Positions 46,101-57,000 of a stretch of 64,000 bases of DNA are shown here, piece after piece. Source of the DNA: Medicago truncatula (taxonomy: Eukaryota > Streptophyta > Magnoliopsida > Fabales > Fabaceae); the NCBI RefSeq assembly GCF_003473485.1, contig NC_053044.1, positions 52,864,091-52,928,090 of the forward strand. The letters run 5' to 3'. A program made the translations under genes and the position numbers. The notes under the pieces are model-generated. The model ran no database searches and was not told the origin of the DNA. It saw nothing but the letters and a program-made list of their open reading frames with translations. Positions within the stretch are counted from its first letter, which is position 1. Every line of letters begins with the position of its first letter.

Positions 46101-46313
46101 TACGGTTTTGGTTGTGAGGCAGGGGTATGCCTGCGTTTTTGTACCGCACGTATATGTCAGCCTCAAGACCTGCCTCTTTTGTAAGGGGTGTTGTGGGGGT
46201 TTAGGTGTTTTGTATATTTGCGGCATCTCTTTTGTATGTTTATCCTTTTCACCGGGAGTTTTCTTAATGCTTCTTGCGTTAACTCGACGAGAATAAATTT
46301 GCTATTAAAAAAA
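43102..46313 (+). mobile_element. L1-type LINE (non-LTR retrotransposon), 5'-truncated
   Basis: It covers the remains of ORF2 (43104-45944), a GT-rich 3' UTR and a terminal A-run (about 46305-46312). The endonuclease domain and ORF1 are absent: homology begins in the linker before the reverse transcriptase. 5' truncation is usual for LINE insertions made by target-primed reverse transcription. I could not find a convincing target duplication. Confidence 0.85.
43104..45944 (+). pseudogene. LINE ORF2 remnant: reverse transcriptase and zf-RVT
   Basis: Order: linker (ALIAQRSRSKWLKESHANSK), RT fingers (KSPGPDAFNFAFIKEFW), palm (LDFEKAYDSVDWGFL; GLKQGDPLAPFLFLLVAE), catalytic box QYADD at 44283-44297, thumb (PFKYLGLPVGANP, SFGGRIVLLNSVLNAIP) and the C-terminal zinc-binding zf-RVT region (CGLCNRMGESTLHLFLHCD). 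Defects: a frameshift at a nine-T run near 43711-43719, a second shift near 43857 that restores the frame, an in-frame TAG at 44403 and another TAG near 44885 (where TGG is expected). It is therefore inactive as a single protein, although few changes separate it from an intact frame. Confidence 0.88.
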
Positions 46314-46541
46314 ATTCCTAAGAGTGTGTTTGGATGGGGGAATGTTTTGAGGGAATGTAATGTTTTGAGGGAATTCAACCACTTTAAGGTGAATTCTATT
46401 GGCGAAATTTATATATCATTTATTTCAAATGGCGAAATTTATTAATCAAACAATAGAAACTAGCTTGTGCATGATGCAAGTCTCAATTGTTCATCGTATA
46501 ATTGAGAGTAAATTATATCTTGTTTATAAGGGTTTTGTTTA

Positions 46542-46727
46542 AGAGAAATGATATTTGTACAACCACTTTTTGACAACATTGATGCAACTTTCTCTCTCAT
46601 ATTCACATTATATTTTTACTCCCTCTCTTCATTTTTCTCTCTCCATTGTTTTTGACCAATGAAAAGAGAGAAAAATGAGGTTGTCATAGAAGTTATTAGC
46701 AAATGTTTGTTCAAATATCATTGCTCT
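46542..46727. mobile_element. MITE, relative of 6516-6700
   Basis: A 186-bp element with ends AGAGAAATGATATTTG and, reversed, AGAGCAATGATATTTGAACA. The interior has a CTCTCTT..AAGAGAG inverted stretch. The flanking bases no longer form a perfect duplication. Confidence 0.68.
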
Positions 46728-47324
46728 TTGTCCAACATGTACAAATAAGATGATCTTGCATCATGCACAAATGTATTTTTTATTATTTGATCCAAAAACC
46801 AAATCTTATTTCATTTAATATAATGATAAGATTTATTAATTTAATGGTAAAAACCAACTTGCTTATGATGTAAGATTTGTTTAAGTCATTCACCATAGAA
46901 TCGGTCGTTTTTAAGTTGTTTGAAAAATTTGTCTGTTAATTTCGGGTCTATTTGTGTCGAACTCATGAAACTTTTTTTTTTGTCCAAGCCTCGTTTGGTT
47001 TAGACCGTGAGCTAAGAATCAATGGACCTAAATGGTTCAGTAATAAGTGGACGATACTAGAAGATAGACAGTTCACATCAAGCCAACATCAATGATTGAC
47101 TTAATGTTAACGATAATCACATTATTTAAAGTAAAAAGGGTACGAGTTTGCTGCACTAATGACCGGTAAAATATTAAGATTATGATATCTACCAATTTGT
47201 TATCGCACACTTGATGAATGACATATTTTTTACGGCAATAACAGCAAGTAGCTCAGCATTGAATTGAAAATGTTGGGCTGAATCTAGAACAGGTTGTATA
47301 GGTTTAAATGTTCTGCAAATCGAA

Positions 47325-48145
47325 TATTAACTCTTCGAGTTTACGTGTTTAGGTATCAAAATTGTGTTAACTCTGAAGTAAACTCGATTTCTGGTAAAAT
47401 CGGAAGGTTTGACGAGTTTGACCAAATTAACACTCAGTAAACTCGTGTAAACTCGACCGAGTTTTACGAGTTTACATCTAAAGAAAAATGAAAATTGGCC
47501 CTTTTTTTGGTCCATTTTTTTCAAAACCAAATTCATTTTCTACAAGTCCAAAGACTGAAACGTTTAATGAATAGTTACATTTACATTAACACGTTGTTTC
47601 TAAAATGAAACATTTCTTTTTCTTTCCTCTCTGAGTTCTCAAACCATGAAAATGGAAGCACATACCAGTTAGGGTTGCCGACGGTGGAAATTCATATATC
47701 GACGTCGGTGATTGCGTCGCCGGTTAGGGTTGTGGTGGTAGTGTTTGTTGACCTTTTGAAGAAATTAACTAGTTTATTTTTTAGATAGTTTTATTAACAA
47801 CTTTAGGAACTTGTGAAACTTGATTTTTTGGATGGTTTTATGGATGACTTAAACTTAGAGACTTATGAAATTTATGATTTTGTGCGTTAATTTTTGTATT
47901 TTGATGCTAAGTTGAGCATAATGTTTTACTATGGTAGTTTGATATAATTTCCCTTTGTAATTAAGTCATATTTTGCACTATTGACCTATTTACAATATTA
48001 TATTAGCTTATATATATGGCTTGCATATAATAAATTTTATATAATTTTAATTTTAGGTAAACTCGTACGAATTCTCGAGTCAAGTTTACGAGTCAAATTT
48101 ACCTAGACGAAACGAGTTGAGGTAAACTCTCGAGTTGCAAAACCT
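47325..48145. repeat. Element-like region with CGAGTTTAC-rich arms
   Basis: The left part (47330-47475) and right part (48055-48135) are packed with GTTTACG/CGTAAAC and ACTCG/CGAGT words in both orientations, resembling subterminal repeats of a hAT-like transposon. The middle (47600-47760) is unusually GC-rich (GCCGACGGTGG, GCGTCGCCGGTTAGGG) and could be captured gene sequence. No transposase frame is seen. Confidence 0.35.
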
Positions 48146-50830
48146 TGATATTAAGTTTGATATTTGACAACCCAAAAAGCTTAACGACGTGCTAAGTTTC
48201 ACAAGAGACAGAAGTGGCATAAATATATTGTTAATAGTAATTATTATGCTGTCAAAAAAACAATGTATGTTAATAATTACTATATACATCGGTCATTTAA
48301 TTTGAAGAAAGTATCAATGGGTGTATCTAGAGCAATCTTTAAGGACCTTAAATGACAATGAGTATATTTAGAGCAAACATTATATTTCTAATGAACGAGA
48401 AAATGGTAAAAAACAAACTGTCCCATGATGAAAAAATCTTAATTTTCCCAGGCTAACGTCACCTTAAATGGACTTTGGAATCCAGAGTTGTCTTCATAAT
48501 CCCTAATCTAGCTTCTTTCATGCCGCAATATGAGTTCTCTTGAATGGATGTGCGTCAATTTAAATTCATGCAATTGCAAGTCCGATTATGGTCAATTTGA
48601 ATTCATATGATATTGTTGAAAATTATTCGTACTTACATGTACAAATTAATATCTTATTGATAAAATTATAGTCTATTTAAACCACTCTCTTGATCGTACA
48701 ATTGTACCCCATTAAAAAACAAAAGTTACTTGTAATGCCGTGGTAGTTATATACTTATATCATTATATGTCCATAATTCTACCAAACACGGAAGAAAAAT
48801 TATGCATTAATCCACCTTATTAAATCTTAATAACGTTATCATCCAGTATCGTGTGAATCTGTTATAAGGTTATCTTGATTGATTTGCAATTGACAATTAT
48901 ACATAGTATTATGTGTTTTTCTACCCAAATGGATTATGTTAATAGAGAAATGGTAGAAAGTGAAAAACTGGGACCTATAGTGGGGCATAACCATCGACTA
49001 GCATATCCCACTCCACCAATTAATTATTAGCTAGAAATTACTAGGATTTAGTGAATACAAAAATCAACATCTTTTAGCTGCTTTAAAACGTAATTAAATT
49101 GATTTTATAAAGAATAATAATTAAAACAAAGTTTAAGGATGTCCTAATCTGTTGGTGCATCTAGCTAAGCATAGTAGGTACGGAGGAGTAAATGTTAGAG
49201 ATGAGATGAAACTGGGGAAATGGACCCACACATGACACACCCATGCAACTTGAGTTGGCTGCATATGAACTTTGATGCTTTCCTCATGTTTGTCCACATC
49301 TGCATTATTCTAAACTTCCGTGTTTTTTGTTTTTAAGTATCATGCGATAAAGTTTTGTTTAGATTAACTTATTTGATTTTATTTGATCATATAACTTTTG
49401 TGACACTGTTTAAAAGAAGTTATGAAAAGCTTGAGCAAATTTCACAATTTTTTTTTGTTGCTTATTTTTAAAATTTATCCAATATAGTTTATAAAAGTAG
49501 TTTATAGCATATACAAAATGCGTAAAAAAAAGCATATGCAATTTTTTTTTAACATTTTCTTAATATCGTTCTATAAAAATAGTTTATGTAAATTTGTGCG
49601 TAAGCCGTTATACTATAAACTGCAAATAAACTGTTTATCCAATCTGATTCTATGTGCAAGAGAATTTTATCTCTTATCCATAAATGGGCAATAACTCGAT
49701 TTCTCCTCCAACGCTTTTGAAAAATCACATAACAAAAAAAGTTTTATGTATAGCCCACTTTTCAAATTCAAAAAGTTTCGATACAAAAAATCTTATGTAC
49801 GGGTGTGTGAAAAAATGTAAGATTTTCTGCGCAAGGATATTTTGGAGAGTTTACGGTGTTTTGTGGGATAGAGGTATAAGTATAATAGTAGAGGTATGAG
49901 GTAAAATATTCTAAGTGTTGCAAGTTTGAATTCGCCATATAACTTATCAAATTTTTCATGTTTTTCATTTTGGAAATCTTTGAGTCGACAAATTTGTGAT
50001 TGTCAAATTAAGATTAGACGATCAAGATTTTAATATTGTATTTTTTGATTTAATAAAAATAAAACCATCTTTAAAAAGTCTTGCTTGTCTGGTCTTATCC
50101 TAACAACAATAAATGTAATGTTGCATGCAGTTTTGATCGCATGAAATATAGCTCGCGTATTAGATATCTCATTTGCATTACTTATTTATCTCGTATTTGT
50201 CATTTTAAAATAGCTATCAAGTATGGTTAACTTTTTTTTTTTAACTATCATACTCTTATTTTTGAAATTGATCTTCCTAACTCCCCCTAAACAAAAATCC
50301 TTATTTTAGAATACTCATCAAGTATGGTTAACATTTCCTTTTATAATCTCCTAATTAATGCTTTTAGGAACACCGACCAACATTGCCCTTTTATACAACT
50401 TAGAGCATCCAAGCAGCCCCACACCAAAAACATCTCTAAATTTACTTACTTGAATTTATCGACTGACTGATTAGTATAATTTTTTTTAGTCTGTTTAAGA
50501 AAAGAGAACTTATAAACATGACAATTTTTAAAAAGTTTTTTTCAACTTATACTCACAAGTTATAACGGAAAGTGAATTAAAAATAAAATAATGTAGCCAC
50601 CACATTTTTCCACACATAGTACATAAAAAGGGCAGCAGTTGGTTCGTGGATCGTCAATTCGTCAACGCGCACACACAACTAGTAATAAAAAACAACTAAA
50701 ATATAGACAAGTAGGAATAGAAGAAGAAGAAGAATAAGAATAAAAAGTGAAAAAACACCGTCTTCCATTAATGTGTTTCACGGCCAACAACACAACCTCT
50801 TAAACGACGGTGATGAAATGAAACAACCAA

Positions 50831-50864
50831 AGTCAAAGTCAGATCTACATACTTTATGACGTCA
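50831..50864. promoter_or_regulatory. W-box and TGACGTCA motif upstream of the receptor kinase
   Basis: AGTCAA (W-box TTGACT on the minus strand) at 50831-50836 and the palindrome TGACGTCA at 50857-50864, about 150 bp before the start codon. W-boxes are WRKY sites, and TGACG is the as-1/TGA-type bZIP site; both are common in defence genes. Function here is inferred from motif and position only. Confidence 0.45.
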
Positions 50865-51010
50865 TAATTCCAACCCAGTTCAATTTTTTTTTTTTTTTTT
50901 TACTTTCTCATCTACTTCATTCATTTCCATACTCATCCTCCAGCTATCACTCTTGTTTATTATCATTCTCAACCCAATTTCATTTTTTACAAAACACTTC
51001 CAAACCAAAC

Positions 51011-53464
51011 ATGATTATAACAAAACATGTTATTATTCTTTCTATGTTCATCTTTATTTTCTTCTTCATGTCAAAACCATGTTTATGTGGTCTTCAATAT
51101 ATTGGTTCAATCTCACCTGGTACGGATGGTTCACAAATGGATTGGATTGACAGAGAAGGAAAATTTCTTCTCTCCAAAACCCAAAATTTCGCTTTAGGTT
51201 TCGTCACCACTGCGAACGACACCACCAAGTTTCTATTAGTTATTGTTCATTTAGCTAGCTCCACTGTGATTTGGACTGCTAATAGAGGAAAACCAGTTTC
51301 TAATTCTGATAATTTTGTCTTTGATAAAAAGGGTAATGCTTTTTTACAAAAAGATGGAATTTTGATTTGGTCTACCAATACAACCAATAAAGGGGCTTCT
51401 TTAATGGTGTTGGAAGATAGTGGGAATTTGGTTTTGCTTGGGAAGGATAATAGTACGGTAATTTGGCAAAGTTTTGATTTTCCTACTGATACTTTGATGC
51501 CTCAACAGGTTTTTAAGGAAGGAATGAAGATTACTAGTGAACCTAGTTCAAATAATTTGACCTATGTTCTTGAGATTAAATCTGGTAATGTTGTTCTTTC
51601 TGCTGGTTTTAAAATTCCACAGGTTTATTGGACTATGCAGGAGGATAACAGGAAAACCATTGATAAGGATGGTCATGTTGTGGTTTCGGCGAATCTTAGT
51701 GACAATTCTTGGAGATTTTATGATGACAAGAAGTCTTTGTTGTGGCAATTCATTTTCTCTGATGATGTAGGTGTAAATGCAACTTGGATTGCTGTTTTGG
51801 GAAGGGATGGTGTTATTACTTTCTCTAATCTCAACAGTGGTGGGTCGAATGGTGATTCTTCGACTAGGATACCACAAGATCCTTGTGGGACACCGGAGCC
51901 ATGCGATCCTTATAGCATATGCACGAACAACCGAAGGTGTAGCTGTCCTTCTATTATTCCTAATTGTAAACCTGGTTTTTTTTCTCCTTGTGATGATAAA
52001 TCAGAAAACTCTATCCAATTTTTGAAAGGTGATGACGGACTTGGTTACTTTGCACTTGATTTTCTTCAGCCCTTTTCGAAAACCGATTTGGCTGGTTGTC
52101 AAACATCGTGCCGGGGAAATTGCTCTTGTCTTGCAATGTTCTTTCATAAAAGTTCCGGAAACTGCTTCCTGTTGGAAAGTGTAGGAAGTTTTAAGAAATC
52201 TGATGATGGTGCTGATTCTGGTTATGTTTCTTACATTAAGGTCTCAAGTGATGCAGGCAAAAAAGGAGGTGGAACCAGCAATAAACACATCATTGTTGTT
52301 GTTGTTATTGTCATATTAACTTTGTTTGTGATTTCCCTTCTGCTCTTTGTTGGGGTTAGATACTACAGAAAAAAGAAAATGTTACCTGAATCTCCAAAAG
52401 AGAATTCAGAAGAGGACAATTTCCTGGAGAATTTAACCGGTATGCCAGTTCGCTACCGCTACAAAGATCTCGAAGTTGCAACTAGTAACTTCTCAACGAA
52501 GCTTGGTCAAGGAGGTTTTGGTTCAGTTTATAGAGGAGTTCTACCTGATGGAACTCAATTAGCCGTGAAGCAGCTGGAAGGTATTGGTCAAGGAAAGAAA
52601 GAGTTCAGAGCCGAAGTTAGCATCATTGGAAGCATTCATCACCTTAATTTGGTAAGACTTAAAGGATTTTGTGCAGATGGAACACATAGGCTTTTAGTTT
52701 ATGAGTATATGGCTAATAACTCGTTGGATAAATGGATATTCAAGAAGAAAAAAGGTGATTTTCTTTTGGATTGGGATACAAGGTATAATATAGCAGTAGG
52801 AACGGCAAAAGGGCTAGCTTATCTACATGAAGATTGTGATTCAAAGATTGTTCATTGTGACATCAAACCTGAAAATGTGCTTCTAGATGACCATTTCATG
52901 GCCAAAGTTTCAGATTTTGGTTTAGCCAAACTCATGAATAGAGAACAAAGTCATGTTTTTACAACAATGCGAGGAACACGTGGATACCTTGCACCTGAAT
53001 GGATAACAAGCTATGCTATATCAGAGAAAAGTGATGTATACAGCTATGGGATGGTATTGCTAGAGATTATTGGTGGAAGGAAGAACTATGATACTAATGA
53101 GAGTTCAGAGAAAAGTTATTTCCCTAGTTTTGCTTTTAAGATGATGGAAGAAGGGAAAGTGAGAGATATACTTGATTCCGAGCTGAAAATTGATGAGCAT
53201 GATGATAGGGTTCAATGTGCTATAAGGGTTGCATTGTGGTGTATACAAGAAGACATGTCTATGAGACCTTCAATGACCAAAGTTGTTCAAATGTTGGAGG
53301 GTCTCTGCACTGTTCCTAAACCACCAACTAGTTCTTACTTGAGTACTCGTCTTTATTCTACTATGTTCAAATCATCTACTAGTGAAGGAGGAACCTCTTC
53401 TGGACCATCAGATTGTAATAGTGATGCTTATTTATCAGCAGTTCGTCTTTCTGGCCCAAGATAA
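51011..53464 (+). CDS. SD25: G-type lectin S-receptor-like Ser/Thr kinase, SD2-5 type, 817 aa
   Basis: A single intronless frame. Residues 1-26 are a signal peptide (VIILSMFIFIFFFMS, then CLCG). The bulb-type lectin domain follows (about 40-150; VIWTANRGKPVSNSDNF; LEDSGNLVLL), then a Cys-rich EGF-like part (about 290-320; CGTPEPCDPYSIC), a PAN-like segment (GCQTSCRGNCSCLA) and a membrane span at about 426-449. The kinase has LGQGGFGSVY (498-507), VAIK-type Lys520 in LAVKQLEG, catalytic Asp617 in HCDIKPEN, and DFG Asp635. Cys replaces Arg before Asp617, so it is a non-RD kinase, common in immune receptors. The C-terminal SGPSDCNSDAYLSAVRLSGP tail is nearly that of Arabidopsis SD2-5, so orthology is likely. 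The ligand is unknown. W-box and TGACGTCA motifs lie upstream. Confidence 0.93.
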   Translation: MIITKHVIILSMFIFIFFFMSKPCLCGLQYIGSISPGTDGSQMDWIDREGKFLLSKTQNFALGFVTTANDTTKFLLVIVHLASSTVIWTANRGKPVSNSDNFVFDKKGNAFLQKDGILIWSTNTTNKGASLMVLEDSGNLVLLGKDNSTVIWQSFDFPTDTLMPQQVFKEGMKITSEPSSNNLTYVLEIKSGNVVLSAGFKIPQVYWTMQEDNRKTIDKDGHVVVSANLSDNSWRFYDDKKSLLWQFIFSDDVGVNATWIAVLGRDGVITFSNLNSGGSNGDSSTRIPQDPCGTPEPCDPYSICTNNRRCSCPSIIPNCKPGFFSPCDDKSENSIQFLKGDDGLGYFALDFLQPFSKTDLAGCQTSCRGNCSCLAMFFHKSSGNCFLLESVGSFKKSDDGADSGYVSYIKVSSDAGKKGGGTSNKHIIVVVVIVILTLFVISLLLFVGVRYYRKKKMLPESPKENSEEDNFLENLTGMPVRYRYKDLEVATSNFSTKLGQGGFGSVYRGVLPDGTQLAVKQLEGIGQGKKEFRAEVSIIGSIHHLNLVRLKGFCADGTHRLLVYEYMANNSLDKWIFKKKKGDFLLDWDTRYNIAVGTAKGLAYLHEDCDSKIVHCDIKPENVLLDDHFMAKVSDFGLAKLMNREQSHVFTTMRGTRGYLAPEWITSYAISEKSDVYSYGMVLLEIIGGRKNYDTNESSEKSYFPSFAFKMMEEGKVRDILDSELKIDEHDDRVQCAIRVALWCIQEDMSMRPSMTKVVQMLEGLCTVPKPPTSSYLSTRLYSTMFKSSTSEGGTSSGPSDCNSDAYLSAVRLSGPR

Positions 53465-54086
53465 CACAGCAACAATTGCTCTATGTATTTTTATTTTTTG
53501 TATTGTATTGTAATGTAATATTATTGAGGAAATTAGTTGATATGTAATTAATCTTGGTATAGGACTTTTACTCTTGTAAATTTTGTCTTTTAAGTTTCTC
53601 AAATCTTGCTATTAGCCTATTTCCTACAAATATGAAATTGGATTTTGCAGTCACCAATGGATTTTTTTTCCCCAACTTCGCACTCTAATATACTCTTTTA
53701 TAATTGATTGATATTCAAATAAAATACAGTCTCACATAAAGTGGAATTCCAATGAATTTCAACTAATAACATTTGTTAGAATAACTTTTTTTGTTATATT
53801 TTTTATTATTTTTAAAAAGTGTGTAAAACCTAACTCAATTTACAATGTCGATATTGTTAGATTAGACACATTTTTCTGTTGAGTCATGCGTGTGTTGAAT
53901 TTTAGATTTTAGATGGTATTCACCACTTCTATACAAAAGTGAAATAAAAATTATTTGTCTAAGAAAAAAAGAAATTACTTATTTTCCTTAAAAAAAAAAA
54001 AAAAGGAAATTACTTATTTAGTGGCAATAAGTAGAGATAATATATCCTAAAAGGAAGAAAAAAAAAAAAAAGAGAGAGAGAGAGAG
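53465..54086 (+). other. Intergenic between the kinase and APX6
   Basis: 3' UTR of the kinase (AATATTATTG and GTAATTAATC AT-rich signals near 53515-53560) followed by the short promoter and leader of APX6. A run of A followed by AG repeats (54058-54086) abuts the APX6 start codon. No other gene is seen. Confidence 0.5.
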
Positions 54087-57000
54087 ATGATGTGTTCAAG
54101 AGTGAGTAACCGTATTGTGCGGTGCGCATCAGGTGGCGAAAACAGTTATCCCGCCAAATTACAACCGTCATGTTTGTCAACTGTTAAGTTTCGCTCCAAC
54201 AAGCCCAACGACCATGCTTCTTCAGGTGAGTGAGGCAACCTTGTACCTCCGAATTTGCTGGGTAGTGTTTTTTTTTTTTTTTTTTTATAATTAATCTACA
54301 CTAATGATTTTGATTATGTTGTAGATGTTTCAAGTAGCAGTAGGAGAGCGGTCATATTCAGCAGCATAGCTACGTTGCCATGTCTTCTTCCCCTCACTCA
54401 TATATTTGGTTCTCTTCAAGCTAACGCCATGCCGTAAGCACCTAATCATATTTCTGTATTAATTAATTAAATCTATATTATAATCATGATCACAAGTTAG
54501 CTTAGTACAATGCCTAAAATTATAATCACCCTTTCATTTCATTCATGTTTTAGGGCCTATTTGGATTGACTTATTTCAGTTTATTTACTACCATAAGCAC
54601 TTGTGATATTGTTTCGGAGAACTTATGAAAACAGCTTATTACATGTTCATTAGGTTTTTTAAGCTTATTTCCATAAGTTCTCCAGTATAGCTTATGAAAA
54701 CAACATTTAGCTATACGAAAAAAATTAACTTTATTTTATCTTTTGTTATAAAAATAGCTTACACATAAGCGTTTCTCATGATAAGTGATTATGCTATAAA
54801 CTGCAAATTAAGTTATTTGTCCACATAGCGCCTTAAATTGTTTTATTTGAGCTTATCCATTAGCATAAACACTTGTGAGAGTTTTGTGAGAGCTTATAGA
54901 AACAACTTATGACATGTCCATGAACTATTTTCAACTTATTTCCATAAACTCTTTAGGATAGATTAAGGATGCAATCTTTTATTTTATTTTATTTTATGAT
55001 AAGCACTTTTGCTATAAGCGCTTAATTCTAAACAAATGGTTTTCTAAAATTCATTCTTTTTTTAGTTTATTTTATTGGGGCATTGTGTTACTATTGGATT
55101 GGAGGGAGTGAGAAGAAGATAGTTGAGTTCAATTTTGCTATAATTGACATGCTGTTTGGTGTACTGTTTGTGTCCTGCTTTTACCCATTATGAAGACCAG
55201 GTACAAAAGAATATCTTCTGATTAAAGAAGAGTTGAGGAAGGTATTGACAAAGGGAAAGGCTGCAGGTGTGCTTCGTTTGGTTTTCCATGATGCTGGAAC
55301 TTTTGAAATTGATGACAACACAGGTATACATCTAGCTCAGGGGATTAATTTCTAAAATAAGAATGCTGTTAGTTTTCACACAGTTTCCAGCAAAATCAAC
55401 CAATGAATAAATCTGAATCTTGTATAATGGATAAAATACTTGCGTTGAAAGGACTGACATTATCAATATTGAAGATTATTTTCAGTTTTAGGCATCAATT
55501 AAATCTTTAGATACTCCACATTTCTGGTGCCAGTACCATTGTTTCGTTTTTTTTACTGAAATAGTGAAGCTTGCATTGTATAGTCCTCTTAATTTCTTGA
55601 TCACCTAATTTAGCATCAAGCACATGGCCTGTACTATGTAAAACTCCATGGTGAATCTGATTTTATACTGCCAAGTCGTAAGTTTTATATCATAAAAGTT
55701 TTTTTTAGTCTCATATAGAAATATCAATAAAGTAGTGATGGCCTTTTCAGATATAAAGTAATTAGAGAGTCTCATCACTCATGGCTGATGCCTTTCAAAC
55801 AATATTATCATGTGATCATTTTCCTATGTAATGTCTGTATCTATTATCAATATGGAAAAGTTCAGCTCAGTCCGCATGCTATGTAAGTCAAGCGTTTTCT
55901 CAGCAATTGCATCTATATGGGTAAATTTGCACAAGGTCTGAACAAAAAAAAAATTGGAAAAATTGTGATATTTTTTTATGTTTTCTTGGTAATAGTTTCA
56001 TCACAAGTAACAAGTGTATTTCTATAATTCTTTTCAGAGATTTAATTAACGAATTCAATTCTCTCTTTTTGTTTTCAAATTTTAAAAAATTGTCTGTTCA
56101 TGTTGTTGTAGGTGGTATGAATGGTTCTATAGTCTATGAACTTGAAAGACCTGAAAATACTGGTCTGAAAAAATCAGTAAAGGCATGCTCTGTCTCACTA
56201 TTTTCTCAGACCCCTTCTTCTCCTTTTCGTTTATTACTTGAATAATTCCGCATGATGTATGCACCAGACTTTTTGAATTTCTTGATCAAGTTAGACATCT
56301 TATATTTTAATCACCAGGCTCAGCTAACGTCTCAGTGGATTTATCACATGTTGTTTAGGTTCTACAAAAAGCAAAGACTCAGATAGATGCTATCCATCCA
56401 GGTCCTTGTTTTCTCTGGTAATTTGTGCTAATAGTAAGTGTTGATTTGATCTAGACCAATAAAATTTACTTTACCTTTGTTAGTATCCTGGGCGGACGTT
56501 ATTGCTGTGGCTGGAACTGAAGCAGTTGAAGTATGTGGAGGTCCTACTATCACAGTTTCGCTCGGCAGACAAGACTCGCCGTAAGTTGATGATTGTCTAG
56601 TACTCTAGTCTGTATATAGGATATGACAAGCAACCGCGATCTTTTCTCCCAAGGATGACAAACAACAAGTTATTATATGTTATTTCAAGATATCATCTAA
56701 CCTACTTTTGAGTTATGTCCATGCTGTTGGATAAAGAACAATTGACCATTTTACTTAAGAAGTAGAAAGAAACAGCTTCATGTAGATTTAATTCATAGGT
56801 TGTTACATAAGAAAAAACTGTTTTTGCCTTTGCCTATAATATTTTCATTCATTTTAATGGTATAGGGGGCCTGATCCTGAAGGGAAACTTCCTGAGGAAA
56901 CTCTTGATGCTTCTGGTTTGAAGAGATGCTTCCATAAAAAAGGATTTTCGTGAGTATGAGAAAAAATCCCATTTACTTTGCATTTGTGTTATGCATGGAT

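Larger units (their letters stand above)
46314..51010. other. Long intergenic region
   Basis: About 4.7 kb without a supported gene, AT-rich. It contains the MITE at 46542, the CGAGTTTAC-rich repeat at 47325-48145, a partial copy (about 49370-49650) of the MITE found at 54553, and the promoter of the receptor kinase at the right end. Other short frames have no recognisable product. Confidence 0.5.
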
